In this document: piece after piece, positions 1 to 9,412 of the stretch | Numbering within the stretch: the first letter of the stretch is position 1 | Layout of the letters: every line of letters begins with the position of its first letter | DNA from: JBBQVS01 sp964657325 | GTDB taxonomy: Bacteria; Chloroflexota; Ktedonobacteria; Ktedonobacterales; Ktedonobacteraceae | Direction: 5' to 3' | Assembly: GCA_964657325.1 (NCBI GenBank) | Contig: CAZZVE010000032.1 | Span: forward strand, 1-36,266 | Length of the DNA stretch: 36,266 bases | Position numbers and translations under genes: made by a program | The notes under the pieces: generated by a model | The model's database searches: none | What the model saw: the letters and a program-made list of their open reading frames with translations, nothing else | Told to the model about the DNA's origin: nothing

Positions 1-45
1 TACCTTCTCAGGTATTCCGTGTATTGTTGTAACAAGCATCTTCGT

Positions 46-2532
46 TTAGGGAGCTACGTTCAAATCACTGCGAATAAACAATCCCATGTCGTATGCACCA
101 TCGGGACTACCAATTGGTGTGCGATTCCACCACCATTGCCAGATGTTATTTGCCGCACGTCCAAGATTGAATTTCGCGTTAGAAGGCGGGTTATCTCCAT
201 AGCTGAGCCAGAGTGCAGGACCAACACCACCCCATGTTGGCTCACCATCACAGGAAACGGTTTTACTTGGCACACACACGGGTGGCTTGTAACCTTCATC
301 CCACCATGTACGCATGTGATATTCCTGAAAGGCATAGTGAGGGCCTTTACTTGCCGATGTGCTGTATTGCGCGCTGGTCGCAGGAATGTCTTCTTGCCCC
401 GTAATGATTACAGGAATGTTCTTGGCACTAGCAGGACAGCCAGTAGGGAAGTTGAAACACACGTTGGTATAATCACGCAGATACCATGCGAAAGGCCAGG
501 TTGCCGTATTCGTTAAACCGATGGACAATTCATGTCGTCCACCATAAAGTTTCTGATCGAGTGCGTCAACTTTTGCCATCACCTTGTTTACATCAGTGGT
601 CGTCTGCACATATACCATCATCTCATGCGGCCCATCAGCAGCATGCACATATGAAACCTCATACATATTGTGAATAGTGGGTAGTAGCAATAAAAATGCA
701 AAGAAAACACTTATTGCTGCCGTAACGCCTGTAAGTACACGCACTTTCTTAGGACGAGGAGTTGTCAGAAATGACCCAGCACTTTCAAGTCCACTTCCAG
801 CTACTTGTGCCTTAGATTGAGCATTTCGTTCCATGAGCCACTGCTTTGCCCAGTTGTAAAGTATTACTACGGCAGGTTCGAGACCAATTGCTGCAAGCAG
901 CATCATTGGCATTGTCATGTGAATCATCAGCCATGGCATCTTTTCTGCTGCCCAGGAGTAGATGACTACGTTACCAACACACCAGTAGACGAGAAAGAGG
1001 CGGAAACGGGTTGGCTGGACGAGACAGCGAATAACGCCGACGATACCAAAGATGACGCCAATCTGCTCATACAACGGAATGAGCATGAGGTAGTAGTACC
1101 ACGGCTGACCACCACGCGCTACCTGTTGTTGCTGCAACCAGTAGTAGAGTCCTTGCCAAATACCGTCACCAATACCCCCACGAATATTTGTAAAGAGAAC
1201 GGTGAATAGCACCAGGAATATAGTCCAGCCACAGAGCAACGCGAAGAACCAGTGCGTCCACGGCATGGTAAGCAGTGTATCAAGCAGAGTCTGCTTTTTT
1301 GGGTCAATACGTCTCGCAAGTGCGTTGCGCGTACCAGGAAGAGGCATTTTTCCAAACATTTCGCGTGTCAGGATAACCAGCACAAATATACCAAGTACAA
1401 TTCCAATCCATGGTACAAGTGCCACTGTTTTGTCTTTCAAACCCTGTACATAAGCATCCGCAAGAGGTGTGTACTTTGGATTGGTGATGTAAATAGACAG
1501 GCTCTTCATCCAACCGAAAAGAACTTTGGCAATAGGTGCTAGGATGAGAAAGTATGCGAATAGAGTCACGGGTGCCCATGTCGTAGGAACGTATCTTACG
1601 TATGCAGCATCCGGCGAAACTTTTGCACGTAACGACCACTTCAGTCCTAACTCCCATGCCAGCAATGCACCAAAGAAACTCCCAAAGACCGCAACAGTTA
1701 AAAATGTTGCCTCTTTTGTCGCATAGGAAAGTGCGAAGCCAGCAGCAGCAACTAGGATCCAGCGCAACTTACGATCACGCAGGTAGCGCGCGGTCCCAAC
1801 GACGAGGAGCAGTGTAAAACACGCCATGTAGATATCCTCACGTGCGAAACGCGAGAAATATACCATGCTTGGTGAGACCGCCAGCAAGAAACACGCGAGC
1901 CATGCACCAATCTTGCCAAGATAATCACGTAAGAAGAATGGTAAACCAACAATAACGGTACCCAATGTTGCAGCCGCAATACGTACCGTCGTTGTATTCA
2001 CACCATTGTCTGGTGCTCCCAAAATTTGGCTAATCTTGTACACCAGAGCAATAGCATGGAATTGAAACGGTCCATGTAGGAGAGGGTTATATTGATAGCA
2101 AGTTACCGTCGGGCTAAAGCAGCTAGACCAGTTCTCCATGTTGTGCATAAGCTGTAGGGAGTAGTATGCATGCAAGCTTTCATCATGATGCAGTGGCTTA
2201 TCGCCAAGGCCCCAGAAACGGAGTACCGCACCAAGAAAAATGATAGCCCAAAAAGGTACCCAGAGGAGCAATTGATCGCGTGATGGGGGCACAAAGCGTC
2301 TTCGTTTGGGTTGCTCGACCTGCTCTTCCTCGTATTCTGCATACTCCACAGCATCTGTATCCGCGAGTGCACTTTCATCGGTTACACTCTGTTCAGCGAC
2401 AATATCTTTTTCAGCTACTTTATTGTTAATGCTCTGTTTAGCAACTGGAAGTGATGCTACTACCTGTTCGCTTTCAGCATTTTTATCGTCTTCCGATGAA
2501 TTTTCTTTGCGTTCTATTTCATAGCTTTTCAA
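46..2532 (-). CDS. Agl23-like GT-C membrane glycosyltransferase (TIGR03663 type)
   Basis: Polytopic membrane protein of 828 residues related to dolichyl-phosphate-mannose-protein mannosyltransferases (GT-C fold); such enzymes move a sugar from a lipid-phosphate donor on the outer face of the membrane. Residues 1-80 form an acidic, hydrophilic cytoplasmic tail ending in a PKRRR patch; the first membrane segment is about 88-106, followed by HHDES at 115-119, the usual place of the GT-C acidic motif. Many hydrophobic segments follow, then a soluble Trp-rich C-terminal region of about 190 residues. Start is TTG at 2532, preceded by a GGGGGAGAG ribosome site. It lies 73 bases after the DUF2298 gene on the same strand, probably one operon. 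TIGR03663 proteins are known to co-occur with DUF2298 (TIGR03662) proteins. Assignment to the family is good; donor and acceptor are unknown. Confidence 0.85.
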   Translation of the reverse strand: MKSYEIERKENSSEDDKNAESEQVVASLPVAKQSINNKVAEKDIVAEQSVTDESALADTDAVEYAEYEEEQVEQPKRRRFVPPSRDQLLLWVPFWAIIFLGAVLRFWGLGDKPLHHDESLHAYYSLQLMHNMENWSSCFSPTVTCYQYNPLLHGPFQFHAIALVYKISQILGAPDNGVNTTTVRIAAATLGTVIVGLPFFLRDYLGKIGAWLACFLLAVSPSMVYFSRFAREDIYMACFTLLLVVGTARYLRDRKLRWILVAAAGFALSYATKEATFLTVAVFGSFFGALLAWELGLKWSLRAKVSPDAAYVRYVPTTWAPVTLFAYFLILAPIAKVLFGWMKSLSIYITNPKYTPLADAYVQGLKDKTVALVPWIGIVLGIFVLVILTREMFGKMPLPGTRNALARRIDPKKQTLLDTLLTMPWTHWFFALLCGWTIFLVLFTVLFTNIRGGIGDGIWQGLYYWLQQQQVARGGQPWYYYLMLIPLYEQIGVIFGIVGVIRCLVQPTRFRLFLVYWCVGNVVIYSWAAEKMPWLMIHMTMPMMLLAAIGLEPAVVILYNWAKQWLMERNAQSKAQVAGSGLESAGSFLTTPRPKKVRVLTGVTAAISVFFAFLLLLPTIHNMYEVSYVHAADGPHEMMVYVQTTTDVNKVMAKVDALDQKLYGGRHELSIGLTNTATWPFAWYLRDYTNVCFNFPTGCPASAKNIPVIITGQEDIPATSAQYSTSASKGPHYAFQEYHMRTWWDEGYKPPVCVPSKTVSCDGEPTWGGVGPALWLSYGDNPPSNAKFNLGRAANNIWQWWWNRTPIGSPDGAYDMGLFIRSDLNVAP

Positions 2533-2605
2533 AAGGTCTCTCCCCCTTGTTTAGAGTATCCAACTGCTTGCGGATACGCTCTTACGACCTGACATGCTCG
2601 CTACC

Positions 2606-4999
2606 TCACCTCATTTTATAGATAGTGACACCATCTGCATTATAAACCACTTGCATATACGTACTAAAACGATGCAAGTTTGCCGAATGATACTTCATAT
2701 ATTCTAAAGGTCCCACATAGAGATACTGGGCATGGTAGTAGTTCATGACAGATAAAACTGTGGTGGGATTTGTATTAGTGTAAATTGTATCTACGTCTGC
2801 CCCTCTACGTTGAAACTCAGCATAATTCGCAGGTATGTTAATCCAATTGGCACGCCACTGGTATTCATGTCCAACCCAGCCCATCAGCGTGGGTAGACCG
2901 GTAAAGACCGATATGCGTCCCCAATTGCTATAATCATTTCCTATAGATTCTATGATAACAGGATCGCCCTGTACATTCGCATTTATCCAACGAATAGCCT
3001 GATAGTCACCAGGACTAGAAGAATCGGTTTGTAGATAGCTCAGACCATCAAGACTATTTGAACGTTGCAAGTATGGCTGTCCTGTCTGTGGGTTGCTTCG
3101 AGCGAGCCGTTCGGAAGGTGCAGTGAGTGGATAGACAGTACCAGCTAGGAGCAAGAACACGAGTCCTACACCCCAAAGTGTTTGTAGACTTCTCTGTGTA
3201 ATACGAAGTGCAGGCGTAGCCGAGAGCAGAGGTTTAAAACTCTGCAAAATGAAGTACAACCCTGCGCCAGAGGCAATCGACAGCATCGCCCACGCTTGAA
3301 AATACAATTTGAACACTGTATTCATACGTGGGTAACTATCCGCGAAGACATCTTTCAGAAAGAGAACTTCGCAAAACGCGATGAGCGCGAATGCAACTGC
3401 TCCGAGCAGCAACGTAAATGCATGTGCACGATCCCCTATATGTACAAACACTAGCACCGCACCGAGCAGTGCAATACTCGCGGTGAGCACAAATGTAATG
3501 CTATTTTTCATGAATATAAGCGTTAGAAGTTCTACAGCCGCGACAATGCCTAGTGCAACAAAGGGCAACCAACTACGACGTTTTGAACGCGGCGATACAT
3601 TAGTTGTGTTTCCTCTCAGTAGCGAAAACGCAAACAAGGGACGTTTTGCGGCACTCACAAAAAGGAGCGAGAGAAACATGAACGCGAAGAGTCCGTAGAT
3701 GAGTATTTCATCGCTTAACTGTGAACGGTCCGCGGCACCTACAATGCCTATCCCTTGCGCGGGAGAACTGAAGTTGAGATAGAAGGGAATGTATAAGAGA
3801 AACGAGAGCGCAATTAAGCTGCCTGCCGCTGTAAAGATATCCAACAATAAAGTTGGGCTAATGCGGGTCTCATACGTGAGCCATTGCTGCAAGACAATAC
3901 ATACAAGAGTAAGAGCAAGATACGTTGGAAAATCCCAGCCATTCATAGTATATAAACCACCAAGAATGAGTGCGGTTGTGCCCAATGTGAGAGGAAGACG
4001 CCATCCACGTCCGAAGACATTCAATCCTCTGCCGTCAGCTTCTAAAAAAAGGTTGAACGCGAGTCCAATAGCAACAATAGTAAACGCTAGTGTTAGTACA
4101 TGAGCGTGAAAGCACGAGAGCAAAAAGCTAAACGCAGGAAACTCGTTGATGGTTTTCGTAATTACACGACTCGCATTAAACCAGTAATAAGGGTCTTGTG
4201 TCACATCACCATGCATCTTCCACCATGTTTGTGTCGAAGCAAGATTGCCAAGTACAAGTCCCATTACCATCGTGAGCACTCCGTATGGTGCGGCGGGTAG
4301 TAGCGACGGATGGACAGTATCCGGTCGCTCTATTTCAGTAGGTGATGAGGATGTTGTAGCATGAGTTCGTGCATGACGCGCCCACGCCACAATATTACTC
4401 GTGACGCCAAAGAGGTTACAGGCAGTCAAACCGAAGAACATAGAGATACCTGTATTGAAGGCTATGGATGGCGATTGACCTAGCAACTTTGCCAGCATAG
4501 CAACCGTAAAATGAGCATAGTAGTAGTAATTGATTGAGTAACCCGCAAACCACATGTCGTTGGGCGGGAAGTGCGTACTGCGCATGATTGCGGTAATAAA
4601 GCCCTCATCCATATACATTTCGTAGGAGCGAATATCGGGCAAGTACGAGCGCATATAACCAAGGAGAAATACCATTCCCAGGAAAATAAATTCAGTGAGA
4701 GCAATATATGGGATGTTGAGGCGCACAACCTTCGCAATCGCGTGACGCATTCGTACAAATCCGAGAAGGTTGAAGGCAAGCAGAATAAGAACAATTCCTG
4801 CGATAAACAATTGTGTAAATGGTAAGAAATGCAACACCATGAGCGGAAGCCAGACGCAAAAGGCAAGCAACGCAACGCCAATAGCTTTGCTAAAGGCCCA
4901 GCCACGATCTGGTACATTATGGAAAACGGTCATTGTGAGCGGTAAACAAAGAAGTCCTAACGCTTCGACAAGTGCCCACATTTGGAATAGTTCGAGCAT
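2606..4999 (-). CDS. DUF2298 (Chlor_Arch_YYY) membrane protein, putative glycosyltransferase
   Basis: Very hydrophobic protein of 797 residues with more than ten likely membrane segments. It carries the YYY signature of this family (YSINYYYYAH, tyrosines at about 158-161) shortly after an MDEG motif (about 130-133) that may be the GT-C acidic pair. The soluble C-terminal part after about residue 620 resembles the external domain of GT-C enzymes. I place the start at ATG 4999 because GAGAG lies five bases before it; a GTG at 5005 would add two residues but sits on top of that site. The gene is the first of a two-gene minus-strand operon with the Agl23-like gene, and is divergent from the GT39-like gene at 5181. 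DUF2298 proteins are known mainly in Chloroflexota and Archaea; a role in sugar transfer is inferred from the fold and from this neighbour. Confidence 0.85.
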   Translation of the reverse strand: MLELFQMWALVEALGLLCLPLTMTVFHNVPDRGWAFSKAIGVALLAFCVWLPLMVLHFLPFTQLFIAGIVLILLAFNLLGFVRMRHAIAKVVRLNIPYIALTEFIFLGMVFLLGYMRSYLPDIRSYEMYMDEGFITAIMRSTHFPPNDMWFAGYSINYYYYAHFTVAMLAKLLGQSPSIAFNTGISMFFGLTACNLFGVTSNIVAWARHARTHATTSSSPTEIERPDTVHPSLLPAAPYGVLTMVMGLVLGNLASTQTWWKMHGDVTQDPYYWFNASRVITKTINEFPAFSFLLSCFHAHVLTLAFTIVAIGLAFNLFLEADGRGLNVFGRGWRLPLTLGTTALILGGLYTMNGWDFPTYLALTLVCIVLQQWLTYETRISPTLLLDIFTAAGSLIALSFLLYIPFYLNFSSPAQGIGIVGAADRSQLSDEILIYGLFAFMFLSLLFVSAAKRPLFAFSLLRGNTTNVSPRSKRRSWLPFVALGIVAAVELLTLIFMKNSITFVLTASIALLGAVLVFVHIGDRAHAFTLLLGAVAFALIAFCEVLFLKDVFADSYPRMNTVFKLYFQAWAMLSIASGAGLYFILQSFKPLLSATPALRITQRSLQTLWGVGLVFLLLAGTVYPLTAPSERLARSNPQTGQPYLQRSNSLDGLSYLQTDSSSPGDYQAIRWINANVQGDPVIIESIGNDYSNWGRISVFTGLPTLMGWVGHEYQWRANWINIPANYAEFQRRGADVDTIYTNTNPTTVLSVMNYYHAQYLYVGPLEYMKYHSANLHRFSTYMQVVYNADGVTIYKMR

Positions 5000-5180
5000 A
5001 TACACTCTCTACAAAAATAGGTCTTACTACTAAGACACACAAGAGGGGTACTATATTTACGAATTACTTTATTATACATACTAACGCACATAAGAGCGCA
5101 TTGGTTCTCTTTTTCTCCATCAGTCCTAGTACATCGCTTTTGTACACGAGTTATGGCAAAATTGACATGCATGATACAAC

Positions 5181-7706
5181 ATGAGTAAATACAGCAAACA
5201 ATATAGTCTGTGGAGGAGTATGGCGTTGAAATGGTTGCGGTTCTACATTGTACGCGAAGTACTCCTTTTGCTTCTCATAAGTGTCATTCTTCTCCTTGCT
5301 GATGAAGCATGCTATACAATTATGCTTCCTGTAGAGATTACGCTACAACACACTGTTACTACACTACGTGTAGGCACAACACAACTCGTATTAGGACGCA
5401 TAGGAACACCTGTCGCGCTTCAATTTGCAGCACATGACCCTGTTGTACATGAATATCAAATTGATGGAACGGATAGTACTAACAATTTCACACTCGATAC
5501 CAGCTACCTGCGTGCAATTGCGTCTTCACCATATTATCGCTTTCAAGCATGGATGCGCAACCTCGATGGCACAAGCCGCTGGCGAAATCTACAAATCTCT
5601 ATGGACGGTAAACAACAGCTACAACAAGATTGGCCATTAGAAAGTAACCCTATTCTGTTGCCTCTCTCCTCTTCGCTACATATTCAGGTGCAAGTACAAC
5701 GTCCAGAGACACCAATTACACTTAACTTGCTCATGCAAGATCATTCAACGTTGCATATCACACTTGACCGCAACAATCGCGCGATCACAGTCACACGAGA
5801 TAGTACAACACAAGGACCTTCTACAAACCTTGCCAGTGCCTTTTTTCCAACAAATACAGCACCCTTCGCTGCGATGGTTCTTGATACTCTGCTCCGCTCA
5901 ATGCTATGGGCAGTGCTTTTGCTGCTCATTGTGCTTTTAGGTGAAACGTTAATCGGGGCATTTTCATCTCGCTTGTATAAAAACAAGGAAGAAACAGCTT
6001 CTCTGCTTGTAAACGCTACACAAGCAATACCTGACAACACACAATATAGTCAGATAGTTAACAAGTTGTTCTTCAAGCGAGTTCTTTTCTTTTTTCAGAG
6101 CAAATGGCATGAGGTTACAGCAGCTCTCCACCCATTGGTGTTGTTAGCATTAGGAGCATCGTTTCTTTTTGTCGCGTGGACGGCGGCCGTGCAATATCAT
6201 GGCGAACCACATATATTTGATGCCAGTGCCTACTTCTTTGCCGCAAAGATGTATGCACTCGGACATCTTTCTGTTCCCATACCACCTGCAATAGACCGCT
6301 TCCCCGGCCCTTTTATGATTTCGTTTAATGGTCGCTGGTTTGGACAATACGCGCCGGGAACAGCGGTCACGTTGGTACCTGGAATTTTGCTAGGCGTGCC
6401 ATGGCTTGTCGAACCAGTGCTAGGGACATTTGCATTGTTCGGAATAGGGCTGATCGCGACTCGACTTTACAACAGACAGGTAGCGACACTTGCCGTTCTA
6501 CTGGGAACGCTTTCACCATTTTATACGTACCTCGCGGCTAGCTATCTCAGTCATACGATAGCACTCTTTTATTTTGTATGGGGGCTATGGGCCCTGTTAC
6601 GCTTTGCACAAGGGAAGGCTATCTGGAATATGGCTCTCTCTGCGACACTCTTTGGCATGGCGGCACTTACACGCGATCTTGTAGCACTACTCTTCGTCGC
6701 GGTTATGCTTCCAGGTGTCTTGCTCCTTTCATGGCATTCTTTGCGTAAAGAGTGGAAACGCTGGCTCATAGGCAGTGCCTTTTTTGGTGCGATAGCACTC
6801 TTTTTTCTGTGCATCAGTTTGATTTTCAACATCTTATTAACTGGTAACATCTTCATAACTCCACGTTCACTATTTTTCGCAGGTGATCATTGGGGCTTTG
6901 GGCAAGGAGTAGGTTTCTATGGACAACATACGCTCGCGGCAGGTTTCGTCAATCTGGATGAGTTACTAACCATACTCGCTATAGACCTTTTCGGCTGGCC
7001 CTTCTATCTCTCATTTGCATTTCTCGTAATGCCATTCCTTACACGTCGTGCAGTTAACACTGATTGGCTCCTCCTGACCGCTGCTGGCATTATGACCGGA
7101 GCGTATATAGGCTATTTTTATCACGGTATTTATCTTGGACCACGCTATCTATTTGAAACGTTGCCATTTCTATTGATGCTTACAGCACGGGGTATCATCG
7201 CACTCGCTGAGACAGGTAAAGATGTGAGAGTCAAAATGCGGGGAGACCGCAAGTGTTTCCCCTACATTTCATCATCCCAACGTGTAGGGGAAACACTTGC
7301 GGTCTCCCCGCATTTTCTCAAAAGGCCAAAGAGCCTCATCTCCTCTAGTGTTATCACAGTGCTACTTGTAGCGATTCTCGTCAGTTGTAACATTCTGTAT
7401 TTCATGCCGCGTCAGGTTGCACTACATCAAAATTATACAGGACTATCAGCAGGAATAAGTATTGACCTGGATACAATTTATCATCCACCTTTGCATAATG
7501 CTATTGTTGTAACAGGAGACTATAGCCTGTATCAGTTTGTGCTTTTTCCGCTTAACGACCCATATCTTCATGATAGCGTTATTTATGCATTAGCAAGCAA
7601 CCCGTCTGACTATGCAGAGTTACGTCTGGCCTATCCGGGGAGAGCATTATATCAGGTAACGGTAAGTGTTGATGGGTCTATAAGGTATACATCCATAACC
7701 TCTTAA
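5181..7706 (+). CDS. GT39-like membrane glycosyltransferase with external N-domain and in-frame palindrome
   Basis: Protein of up to 841 residues. A first membrane segment (about 23-41) is followed by about 190 polar, beta-rich residues, probably outside the cell, a second membrane segment (241-262), then a GT39-like multi-pass core from about 318 with FDASAY at 346-351 where GT-C enzymes have their acidic residue. The core resembles dolichyl-phosphate-mannose mannosyltransferase-type proteins; substrates are unknown. Residues 685-712 are encoded by an 84-base perfect hairpin lying between two late membrane segments, so these 28 residues look like an inserted repeat rather than family sequence. 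Start is uncertain: ATG 5181 has no ribosome site, while GGAGGAG at 5209-5215 is placed for TTG 5226 (ATG 5220 is too close). The gene is convergent with the gene at 7742, with only 35 bases between. Confidence 0.8.
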   Translation: MSKYSKQYSLWRSMALKWLRFYIVREVLLLLLISVILLLADEACYTIMLPVEITLQHTVTTLRVGTTQLVLGRIGTPVALQFAAHDPVVHEYQIDGTDSTNNFTLDTSYLRAIASSPYYRFQAWMRNLDGTSRWRNLQISMDGKQQLQQDWPLESNPILLPLSSSLHIQVQVQRPETPITLNLLMQDHSTLHITLDRNNRAITVTRDSTTQGPSTNLASAFFPTNTAPFAAMVLDTLLRSMLWAVLLLLIVLLGETLIGAFSSRLYKNKEETASLLVNATQAIPDNTQYSQIVNKLFFKRVLFFFQSKWHEVTAALHPLVLLALGASFLFVAWTAAVQYHGEPHIFDASAYFFAAKMYALGHLSVPIPPAIDRFPGPFMISFNGRWFGQYAPGTAVTLVPGILLGVPWLVEPVLGTFALFGIGLIATRLYNRQVATLAVLLGTLSPFYTYLAASYLSHTIALFYFVWGLWALLRFAQGKAIWNMALSATLFGMAALTRDLVALLFVAVMLPGVLLLSWHSLRKEWKRWLIGSAFFGAIALFFLCISLIFNILLTGNIFITPRSLFFAGDHWGFGQGVGFYGQHTLAAGFVNLDELLTILAIDLFGWPFYLSFAFLVMPFLTRRAVNTDWLLLTAAGIMTGAYIGYFYHGIYLGPRYLFETLPFLLMLTARGIIALAETGKDVRVKMRGDRKCFPYISSSQRVGETLAVSPHFLKRPKSLISSSVITVLLVAILVSCNILYFMPRQVALHQNYTGLSAGISIDLDTIYHPPLHNAIVVTGDYSLYQFVLFPLNDPYLHDSVIYALASNPSDYAELRLAYPGRALYQVTVSVDGSIRYTSITS
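7233..7316. repeat. 34-bp perfect inverted repeat (REP pair) inside a coding region
   Basis: Arms 7233-7266 and 7283-7316 are perfectly complementary over 34 bases around a 16-base loop. Each arm contains a smaller hairpin, GGGGAGAC/GTTTCCCC around CGCAAGT. The inner end of each arm reads CTAC (left) or GTAG (right), the tetranucleotide typical of REP elements, so the whole looks like two REP units facing each other. The element is 84 bases, exactly 28 codons, and begins on a codon boundary of the host gene, which stays open through it. Confidence 0.85.
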
Positions 7707-7741
7707 AATTACTCTTATCATTGAACACGTACGAAAAAGAA

Positions 7742-8515
7742 TCACACCGAGGAGAGCGTGTACTTCCTTAGTAAATACAGTGATATCCCGTGGAGCACAA
7801 GGGCAAGAAGTGAAGCTAAACCGAAAGCAAGCACAACGCCGAGTGGGACGACGAGTTCAGCAATGACAAGAAAGAAGACGGCAAAGGAGAAGACGCCCGT
7901 GATGAGACCACGCAGGAGGCGTCGTGTCGAAGCAGCACCCTGTGCATAATGTGTAAAGACAGCAAGGATTGTTGCATAGATAGGAAAGGGAGCAAGGAGA
8001 CCACTCAAGCGTGGTCCAAGCAGGCTCGCAAAGCCTGTGAGTGCAAGCACAAATGCAGTTGCGACAAGCATGCGTAAAGGTGTATCCCAGGAGGCTGGTT
8101 TTATAGGTGCAACTTGACTACTATTGTCGGGCAACAACCTTAGCGTAAGAGCAAGACAGCAGAGTACGACAATAAATGCTACAAGTAAGGGAATAACAAC
8201 ATATTGCAAGGCAAAAGTCACGATGAAAAACGCGCCCCAGCTTAGTAACATGCAAACTAGCCAATTTCCACGAAATGAGAGCCAGCTATAGGTCAAGCAA
8301 AATGCAGCAAGAGAAAGTAATCCTATAAGTGTTCCTTGCGCAGCATTGGAGGCGAACGAGCGTCCCAACGCTAATGCGAGAAAGAGTGCAACGGGTCCCG
8401 ATGTGAGCGGTAGACCAACAAGCCAACCACTTACAACCGGCCCCCAACGTCGCCCTGTAAGGCTGACCAAACCGACTAGCAGTGGTGTTAAGAGTAATTT
8501 GAAGAGAAGCAGCAC
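7742..8515 (-). CDS. Polytopic membrane protein of unknown function with duplicated halves
   Basis: I do not recognise a named family. The 257-residue protein is almost entirely hydrophobic, with about eight to ten membrane segments and no signal peptide or soluble domain. The two halves look like an ancient duplication: GPVVSG at about 25-30 in the first half and GPRLSG at about 167-172 in the second, each followed by a Pro-rich segment and then a similar run ending in a GTLIG or GLITG helix. This architecture is common in small transporters and exporters, but no substrate can be named. GTG 8515 is chosen because AAAGG lies upstream of it, although 11 bases away; GTG 8545 is the alternative, giving 267 residues, and has no ribosome site. 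It is divergent from the acetyltransferase gene and convergent with the GT39-like gene. Confidence 0.7.
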   Translation of the reverse strand: MLLLFKLLLTPLLVGLVSLTGRRWGPVVSGWLVGLPLTSGPVALFLALALGRSFASNAAQGTLIGLLSLAAFCLTYSWLSFRGNWLVCMLLSWGAFFIVTFALQYVVIPLLVAFIVVLCCLALTLRLLPDNSSQVAPIKPASWDTPLRMLVATAFVLALTGFASLLGPRLSGLLAPFPIYATILAVFTHYAQGAASTRRLLRGLITGVFSFAVFFLVIAELVVPLGVVLAFGLASLLALVLHGISLYLLRKYTLSSV

Positions 8516-8530
8516 AGTAAGTTTTACCTT

Positions 8531-8558
8531 TTGACATTGATACACTGGTTGTTCTATT
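8531..8558 (+). promoter_or_regulatory. Candidate promoter for the acetyltransferase gene
   Basis: A perfect -35 box TTGACA (8531-8536) is followed after 16 bases by TCTATT (8553-8558), a four-of-six match to the -10 box. Transcription would start near 8565, leaving a leader of about 20 bases with the ribosome site of the gene at 8585. Confidence 0.45.
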
Positions 8559-8584
8559 CAGTAAACCACAAAGGGGAGCATGTT

Positions 8585-9076
8585 ATGAATACACGGATAG
8601 CTACTTTAAACGATGTAACGGCTATTGTTGACATCTATAATCAAGGAATTGAGGATCGTAGCTCAACATTTGAGACACGTTTACGAACCATCGAAGACAT
8701 CCAAATGTGGTTTGATGCTATACACCCTATTATAGTTGTCGAAAACGAGCAAGGAGTAATTGCCTTTGCATCTACCTCTTCCTATCGGAGTCGTGAGTGT
8801 TACGCAGGCATCGCTGAATGCTCCGTTTACGTTAAACGTGATATGCGTAGACAGGGAGCAGGTCGCTTAGCGGCTGAAGCGATTATTCGTGTGGCTGAAG
8901 AAGCTGGTTTTTGGAAATTGGTCTCGCGGGTCTTTCTTGATAATCTTGCAAGCCGTGCACTCTTGCGCACGCTGAGTTTTCGAGAGGTAGGTGTGTATTA
9001 TAAACATGCTAAATTAGATGGCATCTGGCGTGATGTCGTTATTGTAGAACGTCTTTTGCCTGCGAACATTGTATAA
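8585..9076 (+). CDS. GNAT N-acetyltransferase, ArsN1 / phosphinothricin acetyltransferase-like
   Basis: Protein of 163 residues of the GNAT fold, closest by eye to the ArsN1 and Pat/Bar group, which acetylate the amino group of arsinothricin or phosphinothricin using acetyl-CoA. Visible features are the N-terminal IRDAT-like start (TRIATLNDVTAIVDIYNQGI), SVYVKRDMRRQGAGRL with the R-x-x-G-x-G/A acetyl-CoA loop, then EEAGFWKLVSRVF, the asparagine-containing NLASRALL helix, and a C-terminal GIWRDVVIVERLL, all typical of this group. ATG 8585 is preceded by AGGGGAG with seven bases spacing; an upstream in-frame extension to 8531 has no ribosome site. Cytoplasmic, single-gene unit between a divergent membrane protein and a repeat. 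An ArsR-type regulator lies about 2.4 kb away but is not adjacent. Substrate specificity is inferred only. Confidence 0.85.
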   Translation: MNTRIATLNDVTAIVDIYNQGIEDRSSTFETRLRTIEDIQMWFDAIHPIIVVENEQGVIAFASTSSYRSRECYAGIAECSVYVKRDMRRQGAGRLAAEAIIRVAEEAGFWKLVSRVFLDNLASRALLRTLSFREVGVYYKHAKLDGIWRDVVIVERLLPANIV

Positions 9077-9081
9077 CTATT

Positions 9082-9386
9082 GTAGGGACCGTCAAAACAC
9101 ATTTGACAAAAGCAAGGGCANNNNNNNNNNNNNNNNNNNNNNNNNNNNNNNNNNNNNNNNNNNNNNNNNNNNNNNNNNNNNNNNNNNNNNNNNNNNNNNN
9201 NNNNNNNNNNNNNNNNNNNNGCGGGTGCCCTGGTTCAAGTGACACATTTCGTTTGACAGACTAGTTGGGACCAGATTCATCGCGTCCTCGGTCAATTCAT
9301 TGACTTTACACACAATACTAATCCCACATGGAACAAGCCTCTCGCGCAATGCATTGCCCTTTGTACGCGATGAATCTGGTCCCTAC
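9082..9386. repeat. Inverted-repeat element bounded by GTAGGGACC / GGTCCCTAC, containing the assembly gap
   Basis: The non-coding stretch between the acetyltransferase and the next gene begins with GTAGGGACC (9082-9090) and ends with its complement GGTCCCTAC (9378-9386). Inside it, 9267-9285 and 9365-9383 are a perfect 19-base inverted repeat. Short runs CAAGGGCA and GGGTGCCCTGG flank the gap. This is consistent with a REP- or MITE-like element; its middle is unknown because of the Ns. Translations spanning it are artefacts. Confidence 0.6.
9121..9220. other. Assembly gap (100 N)
   Basis: Exactly 100 unresolved bases. A round 100 is a common placeholder, so the true length may differ. It falls inside a repeat, which is the probable reason the assembly broke here. 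Confidence 0.98.
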
Positions 9387-9412
9387 GAAGTTCAATAGCA
9401 ATTGGTAATTCA

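Noticed and set aside
19..516. Plus-strand frame of 165 residues opposite the Agl23-like gene
   Set aside because: It lies antisense within a well-supported gene, is rich in Cys/His/Thr as expected of a shadow frame, and has no ribosome site.
9039..9349. Minus-strand reading frames running through 9121-9220
   Set aside because: They pass through the run of N and the palindromic element, have no family resemblance and no ribosome site.
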